Shown here piece by piece: positions 27,401 to 35,337 of a stretch of 64,000 nt of DNA (its first letter is position 1; each line of letters starts with the position of its first letter). Source of the stretch: a virus; the IMG/VR virus record IMGVR_UViG_3300042890_006166, positions 1 through 64,000 of that record; one strand, written 5' to 3'. The position numbers were made by a program, and so were the translations under genes. The notes under the pieces are model-generated. The model saw nothing but the letters and a program-made list of their open reading frames with translations. It did not search any database and was not told where the DNA came from.

Positions 27401-28036
27401 TATTTCACACCATATATAACCATCAGAGAAAATAATAGAAACACAAATGTTCCACCAGCTGCTTATGTCTCCAACAATTTTGTAAGAAAATTCGCAAATG
27501 GAGAACCTTACAACATTATCGCAGGTCAAAAAAGAGGTACGATCTCTGGAGGTAACATTGTAGGAGTAGAATATGACTTTACAGATGAAGATCGTGGATG
27601 GTTGGAACCTTTCGGATTGAATCCGATCATAAAGAAAAGAGGTTTCGGAGTCGTTATTTTCGGTAATCAAACAGCGTATCAAACTGTTAGTTCTGCCTTT
27701 GGTTTACTCCACGTCAGAGATTTGTTAATTAGTCTTGAGAACGACGTTGAAGAAATTCTATCCAACTATCTGTTCGATTTCAACGAGGATTCAATCCGTC
27801 TTGAAATTAAAACTTTGGTTGATACCTATTTGGACGGGGTTCGAGCCGGGGGTGGTATTTATGCTTACCAGGTAATCATGGATGCATCTAATAATCCTCC
27901 TTCTGTTATCGACATGAACATGGGTATTATTGATGTGATTATTGAGCCAGCTCGAGGAATCCAGAAATTCATCAACAGAATCACAGTAACTCGAACCGGT
28001 GGAATTGCATCCGGTGGTTTCATCAACTTTGTATAA
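24473..28036 (+). CDS. gp18: Tail sheath protein (gp18-like) with inserted domains
   Basis: 1187 residues against about 660 in T4. The N-terminus (GVYTLEFNASENI...RLVVGFSNKGPFNAPVYI) and the C-terminal domain (GFGVVIFGNQTAYQT ... HVRDLLISLENDVEEILSNYLFDFNE) match contractile sheath proteins. The extra length sits in the middle: a repeat pair reading NGGTGYTSAPTISFSG and ASGSGYTSAPTVTFSG (about residues 430-495) and further beta-rich sequence up to about 700, likely surface domains on the sheath. The sheath polymerises round the tube and contracts on infection. It lies between terminase and tail tube, as in T4. Confidence 0.93.
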   Translation: MAKKIKLDLSQFKASGVYTLEFNASENIILTSQTIRLVVGFSNKGPFNAPVYIPDVTTAIAIFGDIDKNLESQGCFFQRSILTCLSTGPVFALNLLRLNNDETSSTADKVDYFGFSVATDEPNGVLTSRLYSSFYNKERFWFADVDYFLATMSVVDQGRIFNLVNLGQQSMSVIVRKSTDATPPLQGYDIFAIDWYGANNVPSYVHPYDYISDWFIDVIAVSGDWTNYQALSEDPEWSAFFTPNGFIKSQINNFLSQQNVNIITQVTGCLIVDFVDLNGNNQFIQTLVNNNTPSTGLFCAVDAEGLEYLCQNRFKVDLVGNFLIDELTGDRDLQDPTLNFLSYDQQLIQDYLYTQNSIGITGGGVTGGTAGVAYIPLNVGTLFNLGGPTGPTAGVPASSLEPYDPSLTFGGLHYLRTNSGVTGGAVVNVYITNGGTGYTSAPTISFSGVGTGAAAIAIISGNEVSSITLTASGSGYTSAPTVTFSGGGGTGAAASADILTEPSLTSAEKLRLKDFVTPTPSYTPFILGTVTIPAGATGNVINQFTTGDLVKLKITGVREIAGNLTITFTHPLDTPVYASQGIQVSPTSFTMGTTSGIVSEFYQQFGASDYLDIVNVASITGGTASNALTGQISTRLYQNILYSEIGGPTGSQADQIEDGDTVWLDAAGTNILYLDTQTTVDRDQFNVSYVRSFNNIARQSPDNLVNYPNFGTVYASDNIGFTVGSSQTDIVSSVASINQFLDVLTKIDTTSFTFVPDQINNKIISVGDYLVSTDLELCETVGANRQSRLTKVTAVAQTTTSGVVRVVCARPILFYSGSPVQVQKFKSIPQFTRSFDFIYLSGYTMRDAQRPNGTDARVDEILNVLYDTNLAATLATKDVISFRYIVDTFSGTIQPNSKYQLSKLAMMRQKALAFINAPSMAQFRASTDPRFTNAPTAVDPFPPLEAQYIAEGGNLSLNPSYTFSLPTQDLGASFAGYFTPYITIRENNRNTNVPPAAYVSNNFVRKFANGEPYNIIAGQKRGTISGGNIVGVEYDFTDEDRGWLEPFGLNPIIKKRGFGVVIFGNQTAYQTVSSAFGLLHVRDLLISLENDVEEILSNYLFDFNEDSIRLEIKTLVDTYLDGVRAGGGIYAYQVIMDASNNPPSVIDMNMGIIDVIIEPARGIQKFINRITVTRTGGIASGGFINFV

Positions 28037-28062
28037 CATATTGTGTGAATTTCAAAAGATGA

Positions 28063-28070
28063 GATAAATA
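28063..28070 (+). promoter_or_regulatory. GATAAATA late-promoter-like motif
   Basis: GATAAATA, 18 nt before the tail tube ATG at 28089. It differs by one base from T4 late consensus TATAAATA and by one base from the GATATATA octamer seen elsewhere here. Confidence 0.45.
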
Positions 28071-28088
28071 AAAAAAGAAAAACAATTA

Positions 28089-28643
28089 ATGGCCGGTTTA
28101 CCACACTACCAAAATTCATTGTATTCGATCAACAAATACGAGCCAGTTTATCTCAACCAATTTGAGGTAACTGTGATTCCCCCAGCAGCTGTTCTGGGTG
28201 GTCAAATTTTGTTACAACAGGTCGTAAACGTCAACGGCATGGACGTTGATAAAAATCCATCTTTTGTGTTTCAGAAATACAAGTTTTCCAAAAGAAACTA
28301 TGCGGGTGGTAAGCCAGATAAAACAAGTTTGGATTTGAGCGTGAAATTTACTGTGAATTTAAATGACGACAATTCTATGTACACGTTTAAAACTCTTAGA
28401 CAATGGACTGATTTAATTTACAATCCATTGACTGGAGCTATGGGAATTAAAACGGATTATACTGGCACGATCATTATTTCTATTTTCAATAAAAACGGAG
28501 ACGTTTTCAGGAGAATTACGTGTCGCGACTGTTTTCCTATGAAAGCTATTGACCCGATGGAGTTAGATTATATCAACGGAACTACCCTGTATGAAATCAC
28601 CATGACATGGGCGGTTGATTATTGGGATGATCTTTTCACCTAA
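28089..28643 (+). CDS. gp19: Tail tube protein, copy 1 (gp19-like)
   Basis: 184 residues; T4 gp19 has 163. It starts MAGLPHYQNSLYSINKYEPV, then LNQFEVTVIPP, and has the conserved core LRQWTDLIYNPLTGAMGIKTDYTG followed by a strand (IIISIFNKNGDVFRRI). These are typical of contractile-tail tube proteins. It is followed after 16 nt by a close paralogue sharing all of these segments. Tube hexamers stack inside the sheath. Confidence 0.9.
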   Translation: MAGLPHYQNSLYSINKYEPVYLNQFEVTVIPPAAVLGGQILLQQVVNVNGMDVDKNPSFVFQKYKFSKRNYAGGKPDKTSLDLSVKFTVNLNDDNSMYTFKTLRQWTDLIYNPLTGAMGIKTDYTGTIIISIFNKNGDVFRRITCRDCFPMKAIDPMELDYINGTTLYEITMTWAVDYWDDLFT

Positions 28644-28659
28644 AAATTAAAAAAACTAG

Positions 28660-29241
28660 ATGGCAGGTTTACCTCATTTTAATAATTCTCTAGCAGCTCG
28701 AAATAATTTCGAGCCTGTTTTCCTTAATCAATTCGAAGTTCTGGTTACCCCTCCTGCAGGAGTGACTCTGGGTAATGTCAGGTTCAATGGAGAATCTATT
28801 ATGACACAACAGGTCAAAAGCGTAACTGGATCTCTGGCAGTTGACATCCAACCTGCAGCTCCAGTAACTCAGTATTATAAATTTGCAGAAAGAAGATATG
28901 CAGGCGGCGAACCTTCCACTTCAGACGTTCAATTTTCAATTGCTTTCGAGGTGAATTTGAACGAAAACAATTCCATGACCATATTTAAAATTATGAGACA
29001 ATGGTCAGATTTGATTTACAATCCTTTAACCGGTGCCATGGGATTAAAGAGAGACTATACTGGTCAAATTGTTGTTTCAATTTTCAACAAACAAGGAGAT
29101 GTATTCAGAAGATTAACTTTGAACAATTGTTTTTTGGTTGAACCACTAACAACTATGGCATTGAGTTATGATTCAGGGGATGCCCTTTACATACTTGATA
29201 CCACGTGGAAATCTGATTACTGGCAGGATCAATTCCTATAA
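28660..29241 (+). CDS. gp19: Tail tube protein, copy 2 (gp19-like)
   Basis: 193 residues, clearly homologous to copy 1 (MAGLPHFNNSLAARNNFEPV, LNQFEVLVTPP, MRQWSDLIYNPLTGAMGLKRDYTG, GDVFRRL). It has a slightly longer loop in the first third (TLGNVRFNGESIMTQQVKSV). Two tube paralogues may build different parts of the tube, or one may be the terminal tube/initiator protein; the sequence does not decide. Confidence 0.88.
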   Translation: MAGLPHFNNSLAARNNFEPVFLNQFEVLVTPPAGVTLGNVRFNGESIMTQQVKSVTGSLAVDIQPAAPVTQYYKFAERRYAGGEPSTSDVQFSIAFEVNLNENNSMTIFKIMRQWSDLIYNPLTGAMGLKRDYTGQIVVSIFNKQGDVFRRLTLNNCFLVEPLTTMALSYDSGDALYILDTTWKSDYWQDQFL

Positions 29242-29264
29242 TTTTTACTTTTTTTTCTGTCATA

Positions 29265-29272
29265 CATATATA
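29265..29272 (+). promoter_or_regulatory. CATATATA, one-base variant of the late-promoter octamer
   Basis: CATATATA lies 35 nt before the ATG at 29308, in the only gap between the tube genes and the baseplate protein. It differs from the recurring octamer in the first base only. Confidence 0.4.
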
Positions 29273-29307
29273 AGGAACACATTTATATGTGACCTAATTT
29301 AATTTAT

Positions 29308-30402
29308 ATGGACCCAAAAAATTTATCACCCGAAAAAATTTTACAAGAAAAAGAAAAACTTGGTGGGATTTCTTTTGATGATGACATATCCGTACTAAAC
29401 CCAATAAATCCTTTAGAGGTGAGGGCTGAGAAAGAAGCCAATGCTTTATTCCAACAGGCACAAGAAAAAACACCGGTTTTATCAGAGACAAGACTGGCTC
29501 AACAAATTAAATCCGAGCCTGCCCCTACAACAAGCTTTGAAAATTCTCAACCAAAAGATTTTGGCCCCTCTGACTTGGGGTGGAAAAATTTACCGCCTTC
29601 ACTTCTTCCTTCCGGTGGCTTGTTTTACCCTGATGGTGTTCAAATTGCTATACGACCCGCAGAGGTAAAAGAAATTAGACACTTTTCCACCATCGACGAA
29701 ACAGATATGTTGGACATAGATGCCAAATTAAATTTGATTTTAGAAAGATGTTGTGTGATAAAGTTTCCACAGCATGGAGTTGTATCCTACAAAGAAATCA
29801 AACAGGAGGATCGGTTTTTTATTATCATGACCATAAGGGATTTGACATTCGTCAGAGGTGAAAATATGATTATTCTCAAACCTAAAACTACATGCCAAAC
29901 TGGGGATTGTCCATTCCAAAATGGTATTGAGTTAAGAACTGGGGTTTTGTCCAAATACGTCATTGATGAGAAATTAATGTCCTACTATTCTAAATCCGAG
30001 CGAAAATTCGTTTTAAATATCACAAAGTTATCTCGAACTGTAAAATTGACGGTTCCATCTATTGGAGTAATCGATGCAATTTCTACTTATGTTCGAAATA
30101 GAATTAGGCAAGGAAAGGATGTTGATGAAAGTTTTATTAAAATAGCTCCGCATCTATACGAAGATTGGAGGAGTTTGAATGAAAATAAATTGGCTGAGCT
30201 TGAAGAAACGTCAAACAACTGGTCCAAGGAGGAATTTTCTATTTTATTTCAGGTAACAGACTTGTTGAAGATAGGAACAAAATTGGAGGTTAATTTACCT
30301 TGTTCTAAATGCGGTGCTCAGGAGGTCACCGCACCAATTTCCTTTCCCGACGGGATCAGATCTCTTTTCCTTATTTCAGATATCTTTGGAGAACTACTTT
30401 GA
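29308..30402 (+). CDS. gp26-like baseplate hub/assembly protein
   Basis: 364 residues. After a polar N-terminal region (1-90) comes NLPPSLLPSGGLFYPDGVQIAIRP, then a segment with LNLILERCCV and RFFIIMTIRDLTFVRGENM. It ends with a CSKCG pair. This order (D..N.IL..C, then IRdLT, then C-x2-C) is how I recall the T4-type baseplate (gp26) family. A second Cys pair is in TCQTGDC. It probably acts in baseplate hub assembly. The stop is embedded in CTT TGA, with an overlapping +1-frame extension (see 30401-30574). Confidence 0.6.
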   Translation: MDPKNLSPEKILQEKEKLGGISFDDDISVLNPINPLEVRAEKEANALFQQAQEKTPVLSETRLAQQIKSEPAPTTSFENSQPKDFGPSDLGWKNLPPSLLPSGGLFYPDGVQIAIRPAEVKEIRHFSTIDETDMLDIDAKLNLILERCCVIKFPQHGVVSYKEIKQEDRFFIIMTIRDLTFVRGENMIILKPKTTCQTGDCPFQNGIELRTGVLSKYVIDEKLMSYYSKSERKFVLNITKLSRTVKLTVPSIGVIDAISTYVRNRIRQGKDVDESFIKIAPHLYEDWRSLNENKLAELEETSNNWSKEEFSILFQVTDLLKIGTKLEVNLPCSKCGAQEVTAPISFPDGIRSLFLISDIFGELL

Positions 30403-30574
30403 TTTGAAATTCCGTCTTTGGAACGAACACAAATTAGATCCTGAGTGGATAGAAAAAATTCCATATTACGAGTACCAAATTTGGCTAGATAAGCTCAACA
30501 AGGTGGTAGAAAAACAAAATAAAGAAAATCAGGAAGAGTCAGGCCAATCAGAAGTCTTTAATTTCTCGAAATAA
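30401..30574 (+). CDS. +1-frame extension of the gp26-like gene (probable programmed frameshift)
   Basis: Reading CTT TGA T with a +1 slip continues as Asp-Leu-Lys-Phe-Arg for 57 residues to the TAA at 30572-30574 (product about 421 aa). The extension (FRLWNEHKLDPEWIEKIPYY...) has normal protein composition and no ATG of its own. The only candidates are a GTG at 30314 and a TTG at 30386, neither with a ribosome-binding site. A GGAG at 30388-30391 sits 5 nt before CTT. The CTT TGA with an upstream Shine-Dalgarno-like element is the layout of the bacterial RF2 +1 frameshift. Alternatively it is a separate small gene from the TTG. Confidence 0.55.
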   Translation, partial: DLKFRLWNEHKLDPEWIEKIPYYEYQIWLDKLNKVVEKQNKENQEESGQSEVFNFSK

Positions 30575-30594
30575 TTTCTGGCCAATTAAATTAG

Positions 30595-30602
30595 AATATA
30601 TA
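30595..30602 (+). promoter_or_regulatory. AATATATA, one-base variant of the late-promoter octamer
   Basis: AATATATA, followed by AAGG, lies 4 nt before the ATG at 30607. AAGG may instead act as the ribosome-binding site; the short spacing makes a promoter role doubtful. Confidence 0.25.
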
Positions 30603-30606
30603 AAGG

Positions 30607-32085
30607 ATGTCTCAAGAATCTCAAGTACTTAAAGAACTTTCCATGTTGTCTACCAACATGGATTTACTTGTACGAGAGCTCAGAGAGCAAAACAAGAAAA
30701 CTGCCGAAAATACAGAGCAACTTAAAAAGATAACAGGAGAGAAAGATAAAAAACCAACTCCAGCAGACACACCTCAAGAAACACAGTCAGTTCAAAATGA
30801 GAAATTTTTCAAAAATCTAACCCAATCTTTTGCCAAAGAGATATTAGAAAACACTAAAGGTCTAACCCAAAATCTTACAAAACAAATTACTGGAGACCTT
30901 AGCGGAATCGCTAAAAATTCGTTCAAAACGAAAGAAACTAAAGAAAATACCACGGAAAAACCAGCTGGCCAAACTTTAGAGTCAATTGCAAAGTCTATAT
31001 TCTCAAAAATTCCAAAATTTGCAGAGGGCGGAGATGTGAAAAAAGAAGGGGTAGCGCTCGTCGGTGAAAAAGGACCGGAACTAGTTCAACTTAAGAAAAA
31101 TCAAAAAGTCATTTCCAATGATGAAGGAATATTTCAAATGGAATTGGAAGGCATGAAAAAGAGCAAGGAACGTCAGGCAGCATTGGAAACCCGATCACTA
31201 AACCAAACCTCCGGAGCTTCTGAAATAGTTACAGGAACGCCAAAACTTGCAGAATCTGTAAAGAATTCATTTGGTGTCGAAGTCCCAAAATCCGCGATTG
31301 AGAAAAAAAGAAAAAGTCTTTTAGATGGAGACCCGGATTACTATGCGAAATACCCGGAAGATCTTCAGGAGGATCTCGATAATTTTATAAAAAATTATCG
31401 GAAAGAAATAACAAAAGAAGAAGTTGCAAAAAGGATTGCTTCTACTGAGGCACTCCAGGATAAAGTACAGCTTTTGTCCAAAACAGATCCGATTGAAGAA
31501 CCCTCTAAGAAAGGGAAAAGAAAAAAAGAGGGAGAAAGCAAAAACGAAAAGGAAAAAAAAGAATCCTCTGTTATTTCTCCAACCAAGCCTAAACTTTTAG
31601 AATCTCTGAAGTCTAAAGGTAAAGACATTGGTTCTAAACTGAAGGAAGGAATAAGCTCAAAAGTGGATAATTTCAAACAGGGTGTCAAACAAACTTTAAG
31701 CGGAAAAGTATCACCAGATGAAATTCAAACAATGGGATCTTTATCGAATGAAATGCAAAAATTGGCTTCTGACATGAAAGCTTCACAGGTTAAAAAAGAA
31801 ACACCTGTTCTAAATAAGCCTGGGTTTAAAAAAACAACATCTACATCCGACGAACCTATATCACAAATGCAAAGCCAATCAATTCCGGCTAAGGGGGAAA
31901 TTGAATATAAATCGGCTGAAAAAAAACCAATGGAAAATTCTAAGGAATCCAAAAAAGACGAAACAATAAGTTCTAAAGACATTAAAGAAATCAAAGGACT
32001 TCTTGCAGGAATTTATAAATCTTTATCTGGACCACTTCGAATTGCCAATGATATGCCATTTAGGCCCGGTTCAAATGTTATTTAA
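30607..32085 (+). CDS. Tape-measure/tail-hub-like protein
   Basis: 492 residues, Lys/Glu/Ser-rich and largely helical. It carries FAEGGDVKKEGVALVGEKGP then ELVQLKKNQKV at about 137-170, the A-x-G-G-x-V...LVGExGPELV motif typical of tail tape-measure proteins. The N-terminus is a coiled coil (LSTNMDLLVRELREQNKKT). A short hydrophobic stretch near the C-terminus is IKGLLAGIYKSL. It follows the gp26-like gene, where tail-length and hub genes lie in many phages. At 492 residues it is short for the only tape measure of a long tail, so it could be a hub or accessory component. Confidence 0.55.
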   Translation: MSQESQVLKELSMLSTNMDLLVRELREQNKKTAENTEQLKKITGEKDKKPTPADTPQETQSVQNEKFFKNLTQSFAKEILENTKGLTQNLTKQITGDLSGIAKNSFKTKETKENTTEKPAGQTLESIAKSIFSKIPKFAEGGDVKKEGVALVGEKGPELVQLKKNQKVISNDEGIFQMELEGMKKSKERQAALETRSLNQTSGASEIVTGTPKLAESVKNSFGVEVPKSAIEKKRKSLLDGDPDYYAKYPEDLQEDLDNFIKNYRKEITKEEVAKRIASTEALQDKVQLLSKTDPIEEPSKKGKRKKEGESKNEKEKKESSVISPTKPKLLESLKSKGKDIGSKLKEGISSKVDNFKQGVKQTLSGKVSPDEIQTMGSLSNEMQKLASDMKASQVKKETPVLNKPGFKKTTSTSDEPISQMQSQSIPAKGEIEYKSAEKKPMENSKESKKDETISSKDIKEIKGLLAGIYKSLSGPLRIANDMPFRPGSNVI

Positions 32086-32109
32086 AAAAAATTCCTTTTT
32101 AATTTTTTT
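32084..32109 (+). terminator. Possible weak A/T-only terminator
   Basis: A-run plus TT (32084-32093) can pair with AATTTTTTT (32101-32109) round a 7-nt loop and ends in a T-run. It has no G-C pairs in the stem, so it is weak, but it marks the border between tail genes and the dCMP deaminase block. Confidence 0.25.
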
Positions 32110-32156
32110 CCAACATCATTAAAGGGTATATTTGAACTCTTCAAACCAGTTTCCTT

Positions 32157-32735
32157 ATGAGCACACAGAAATTTAAATTCAAAGAAGTACCTACATCCGA
32201 TTTCTTCAAAGATTTGACTATATATGAAGAATTTTCATGGGTGGCAAATCCTAAATCAGAAAATGTTTTTGTTTTCAGTGAAATTGAAAATTTAAAAGAC
32301 GAAACCTTTTATAAGCCAAAAGATATTAAAACTGACCCAGTCTATTTGTCTATGGCTGAAATCTGGGCACAAAATTCATATTGCAGAAGAATGAAGGTAG
32401 GAAGCCTGATTGTCAAAGATAAATCCATAATAGCCGATGGATATAATGGTTCACCTACTGGATTTCCTAATGAATGTGAAGATGAGGATTTTGTCACTTT
32501 AAACTATGTTCTACATGCCGAAGCAAATGCAATCACCAAACTTGCCAAGAGTACACAAAGTTCCGAGGGATCAACTATGTATGTAACAGTTTCTCCTTGT
32601 TTTGAATGTTCTAAGTTGATTATTCAGTCAGGGATTAAAAGAATAGTTTTTGGCAAGGTCTATAGAAAACCAGAGCCTCTGTCTTTCTTATTAGAGGCAG
32701 GTATTGAAATTATAAAATTGGGAAAAAAAATCTAG
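32157..32735 (+). CDS. dCMP deaminase
   Basis: 192 residues. The zinc/catalytic motifs of the cytidine/deoxycytidylate deaminase family are intact: H120-A-E122 (LHAEANA) and P147-C148-x2-C151 (SPCFEC). CRRMKVGSLIVKDKSIIADGYN and GYNGSPTGFPNECE are typical of dCMP deaminases. It converts dCMP to dUMP, feeding dTMP synthesis as in T4. An N-terminal extension of about 70 residues precedes the domain. It starts a block with a sigma factor 11 nt downstream. Confidence 0.92.
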   Translation: MSTQKFKFKEVPTSDFFKDLTIYEEFSWVANPKSENVFVFSEIENLKDETFYKPKDIKTDPVYLSMAEIWAQNSYCRRMKVGSLIVKDKSIIADGYNGSPTGFPNECEDEDFVTLNYVLHAEANAITKLAKSTQSSEGSTMYVTVSPCFECSKLIIQSGIKRIVFGKVYRKPEPLSFLLEAGIEIIKLGKKI

Positions 32736-32746
32736 AGAATTAAAAA

Positions 32747-33364
32747 ATGGCAAAGGAGAAAAACATTCAAGTATTAGCAGAAAATTTTATACATGGTAAA
32801 GATGACACGTCTTTTAAATTTTTATTTGAAAGGCTTAAACCCGGAGTCTTAAACCACTGTTTCACTATCCTCAACGACATGGAATTAGCAGAGGATGCTT
32901 TTTTAAATTCCATGGCCAAGGTCTGGCAAAAAATAGACCAATATGATTCAGAAAAAGGAAATTTTTCCACCTGGTGCTACAACATAGCTAAAAATGAATC
33001 TTTGCTTTTACAAAAAAGTAGGAAAAGACTTATAACAAAAACCACAGAAGAAATCGAATTAGATTCAACTAAAATGGATTCAGACTCTGTGGTTTATTCG
33101 GTGGAAGAAGATCCCATTTGGAGTTTTTTAGCAGGTGGATCAGATATTGATGAAGTTTATGAGCAGGTTGTAGATGAAATTAGGGACCTTCCTGAACTTT
33201 ATCGAGACATCATGATTGACCGAGAGATCTATGGTATGAAGTACAAAGACATAGCCGACAAGTATGGAATTAAGAAGAGATCTATTGCTACGAGAATCAG
33301 AAGGGCCAGAACAAAAATTCGAAAGAAAATTGAGACCTTGACAAAAAAAAATTCTAAGAAATGA
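32747..33364 (+). CDS. RNA polymerase sigma factor, ECF/sigma70-like
   Basis: 205 residues. Region 2 is at about 42-95 (MELAEDAFLNSMAKVWQKID then KGNFSTWCYNIAKNES). Region 4 helix-turn-helix is near 145-195 (LPELYRDIMIDREIYGMKYK then DIADKYGIKKRSIATRIRRA). It would redirect host RNA polymerase, probably to middle or late phage promoters. It is distinct from the gp55-like factor at 40600, so this phage has at least two sigma-type proteins. Its stop overlaps the next start by ATGA. Confidence 0.85.
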   Translation: MAKEKNIQVLAENFIHGKDDTSFKFLFERLKPGVLNHCFTILNDMELAEDAFLNSMAKVWQKIDQYDSEKGNFSTWCYNIAKNESLLLQKSRKRLITKTTEEIELDSTKMDSDSVVYSVEEDPIWSFLAGGSDIDEVYEQVVDEIRDLPELYRDIMIDREIYGMKYKDIADKYGIKKRSIATRIRRARTKIRKKIETLTKKNSKK

Positions 33365-33843
33365 TTGACTTTCTAGGCAGAATAATAGTTACCCTTAGAT
33401 TATGGGGTGTCCTAAAGGACTTGAAATTATATTCAGACTACCTTACAGTTATAAAAAAAGAATCACTAAGTTCTCCTCAATGGAGCAAATTAAGATTAAG
33501 AAAAGATTGGTTCGGTAGAATTTATACCGTCGTGAATCTTCCTCCTGAAGTTACACAATCTAGGGATTTTCCTGATGATGCAAGACCAGCTTTTGTCTTT
33601 GAAGAAATCAGGCCCATCAACGAATATCTAACCCGTTTGAATTTGCACGAATTGATCGCACCTTTTCTCAAACCACTAAAAGAAACTAGGGGTGATTCAT
33701 TTTTAGTTGTTTATTATTTTGTCTATCGGGAATTAAGTTGGATTTGGTTGCTCAGATTCTGTTTAGAAATGGTAGCTCTTAGTTATGTTGTTAGGTATTG
33801 GGAACAGATTATGCAATTCATAAATTCGTTTATATCGTGGTAA
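33361..33843 (+). CDS. Hypothetical protein with C-terminal membrane helix
   Basis: 160 residues, not recognised. An N-terminal amphipathic part (MIDFLGRIIVTLRLWGVLKD) and a middle with WFGRIYTVVNLPPEV precede a hydrophobic C-terminal stretch (IWLLRFCLEMVALSYVVRYW) that could span or lie in the membrane. It overlaps the sigma gene by ATGA. It may be a small membrane-associated or virion protein; no function can be assigned. Confidence 0.65.
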   Translation: MIDFLGRIIVTLRLWGVLKDLKLYSDYLTVIKKESLSSPQWSKLRLRKDWFGRIYTVVNLPPEVTQSRDFPDDARPAFVFEEIRPINEYLTRLNLHELIAPFLKPLKETRGDSFLVVYYFVYRELSWIWLLRFCLEMVALSYVVRYWEQIMQFINSFISW

Positions 33844-34637
33844 ATTGGGATGAAGTAATAGCTGATTACCAAAAAAAATTGGATTTTTTTAAAGATCCAT
33901 ATTTTATTTTCGAAGAAAATAGTCATTCTTATTCTTACCAGGGGATAACATACGATTCGGTTACAACCTTCCTTCGGAAATTTAAAATTCCTTTTGATCG
34001 AAATTATTGGATCAAAAGAAAAGCTGCAGAGGCGGGAGTAGACCCTTCTGTGATAGAAAACGATTGGACCCAGAAAGCTGTTACCGCTGCTTCATTAGGG
34101 ACACGTGTTCATAAATGGATAGAGGACTTTTGGTCTGGAGAAAATCCAGAGATGCCAGAGAAAGAGGAAGACATCCAAAGGGTAAATTCTTTCTTGAATT
34201 TATACGAATCCCGTTTGAAAAAATTAAAGCCACTAAAATCAGAGTTAAAGATTTTTTCTAAAAAATGGAAATTAGCTGGAACTATTGACCAACCATTTTT
34301 GATGTGGGACGAAAAACAAAGTAAAATCCTTTTTCTTGTTGGTGACTGGAAAACCAATAAAGATTTTAAAGACGACGGCCATCCTAAAGGCAGATATAAG
34401 AAATTACTTCATCCTTTTGCCGATCTCTATGAAAACTCGCACAACGAATATTCAATTCAAATCAGTTTATATCGTTTGATTTTAGAGGAAGAACTGGGAA
34501 TAGATACACATGGTGGTTTTTTGGTTCACCTAGGACCAGAAGGAACATCCAAAATTTACCCAGTAAAAGACCTAAGAGAAAGACTAAAAATTTATCTACA
34601 ACAAAATCGCGAAGATTTTGATGTTTTTAAAGTCTAA
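33837..34637 (+). CDS. PD-(D/E)XK nuclease, RecB/Cas4-like
   Basis: About 266 residues from the GTG at 33837, which overlaps the upstream stop. A longer reading from TTG 33798 would need a 46-nt overlap. It carries the four hallmarks of RecB-type nucleases in order: SLGTRVHKWIEDF (His motif), GTIDQPF (first Asp), VGDWKTNK (D-x-K), and SIQISLYRLILEEEL (Q-x3-Y). It probably acts as an exo/endonuclease in recombination, host-DNA breakdown or DNA processing. The helicase domains of RecB are absent. Confidence 0.8.
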   Translation: MVNWDEVIADYQKKLDFFKDPYFIFEENSHSYSYQGITYDSVTTFLRKFKIPFDRNYWIKRKAAEAGVDPSVIENDWTQKAVTAASLGTRVHKWIEDFWSGENPEMPEKEEDIQRVNSFLNLYESRLKKLKPLKSELKIFSKKWKLAGTIDQPFLMWDEKQSKILFLVGDWKTNKDFKDDGHPKGRYKKLLHPFADLYENSHNEYSIQISLYRLILEEELGIDTHGGFLVHLGPEGTSKIYPVKDLRERLKIYLQQNREDFDVFKV

Positions 34638-34684
34638 ATTTTTGAAACAAAAATTTTATTCTCTGTAAAAATATTAAAAAAATC

Positions 34685-35209
34685 ATGGCAAAAACAACAA
34701 CGGGAAAAAAAACCTCTTCTAAATCACCTCTTATTATCGAAGAAGTAAAAGGGGATGAAATAGATCAAATTGTAGATCATCTGGATCAAGACAGAATCCA
34801 AGCGTGTGAAAAAAGACTACAAGAAGCTAAAGAAAGCTTGGGTCAAAAAGTATATGCAGTCAAATTCGAAAAGAAAGAAGACGTTGAAAACTTCTTCAAT
34901 TTCGTAGAAAACGAAGCTGAATGGAGAGAAAAAGAAGCTTTGGGAGTTATTGAAATCTGTAGAATTATTGATACAATCAAAAAAGATGGTATCAAACAAA
35001 ATACCATTTTTATGCAGGCTCTTCCCCTGGAAGCTAGTCATTATTTTCTTTCTAAGACATCAGGTAAAGGATTGAAGGAAGCTAAAAAATTTATTTCTAT
35101 CTTGAAGCCTTTTGGCTTAGCATTAGAAATGGCAAAACAAGACTCGGCTAAAATTGGGGAGCTAGAAAAAGAATTGGCAGCAGCCCAACAAGGTTTGGAG
35201 CTTGCCTAA
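34685..35209 (+). CDS. Hypothetical helical protein, 174 aa
   Basis: It starts MAKTTTGKKTSSKSPLIIEE, a basic N-terminal tail. The middle is helical (VENFFNFVENEAEWREKEAL) and the C-terminal helix (KIGELEKELAAAQQGLEL) could coil. It is not recognised. A strong intrinsic terminator follows 22 nt after the stop, making it the last gene of its transcript. Confidence 0.65.
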   Translation: MAKTTTGKKTSSKSPLIIEEVKGDEIDQIVDHLDQDRIQACEKRLQEAKESLGQKVYAVKFEKKEDVENFFNFVENEAEWREKEALGVIEICRIIDTIKKDGIKQNTIFMQALPLEASHYFLSKTSGKGLKEAKKFISILKPFGLALEMAKQDSAKIGELEKELAAAQQGLELA

Positions 35210-35231
35210 CATTTTCTAAGTTAAACACACT

Positions 35232-35264
35232 AAAAGATTTTGGGAAACCAAAATCTTTTTTTTT
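35232..35264 (+). terminator. Rho-independent terminator
   Basis: AAAAGATTTTGG (35232-35243), loop GAAA, CCAAAATCTTTT (35248-35259), then more Ts: a 12-bp stem with a GAAA tetraloop and a U-tract. It closes the dCMP deaminase-sigma-nuclease transcript; a GATATATA motif follows at 35338. Confidence 0.9.
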
Positions 35265-35337
35265 GTCATAATTTTTAGAAATTTGTCTTTATCACATCTC
35301 CGTTTCGAAATCGTACGAAGAACAAATTATGGTTGGA

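Noticed and set aside
33798-33836. TTG start for the PD-(D/E)XK nuclease with a 46-nt overlap
   Set aside because: The GTG at 33837 gives the short overlap typical of this genome and loses no conserved motif.
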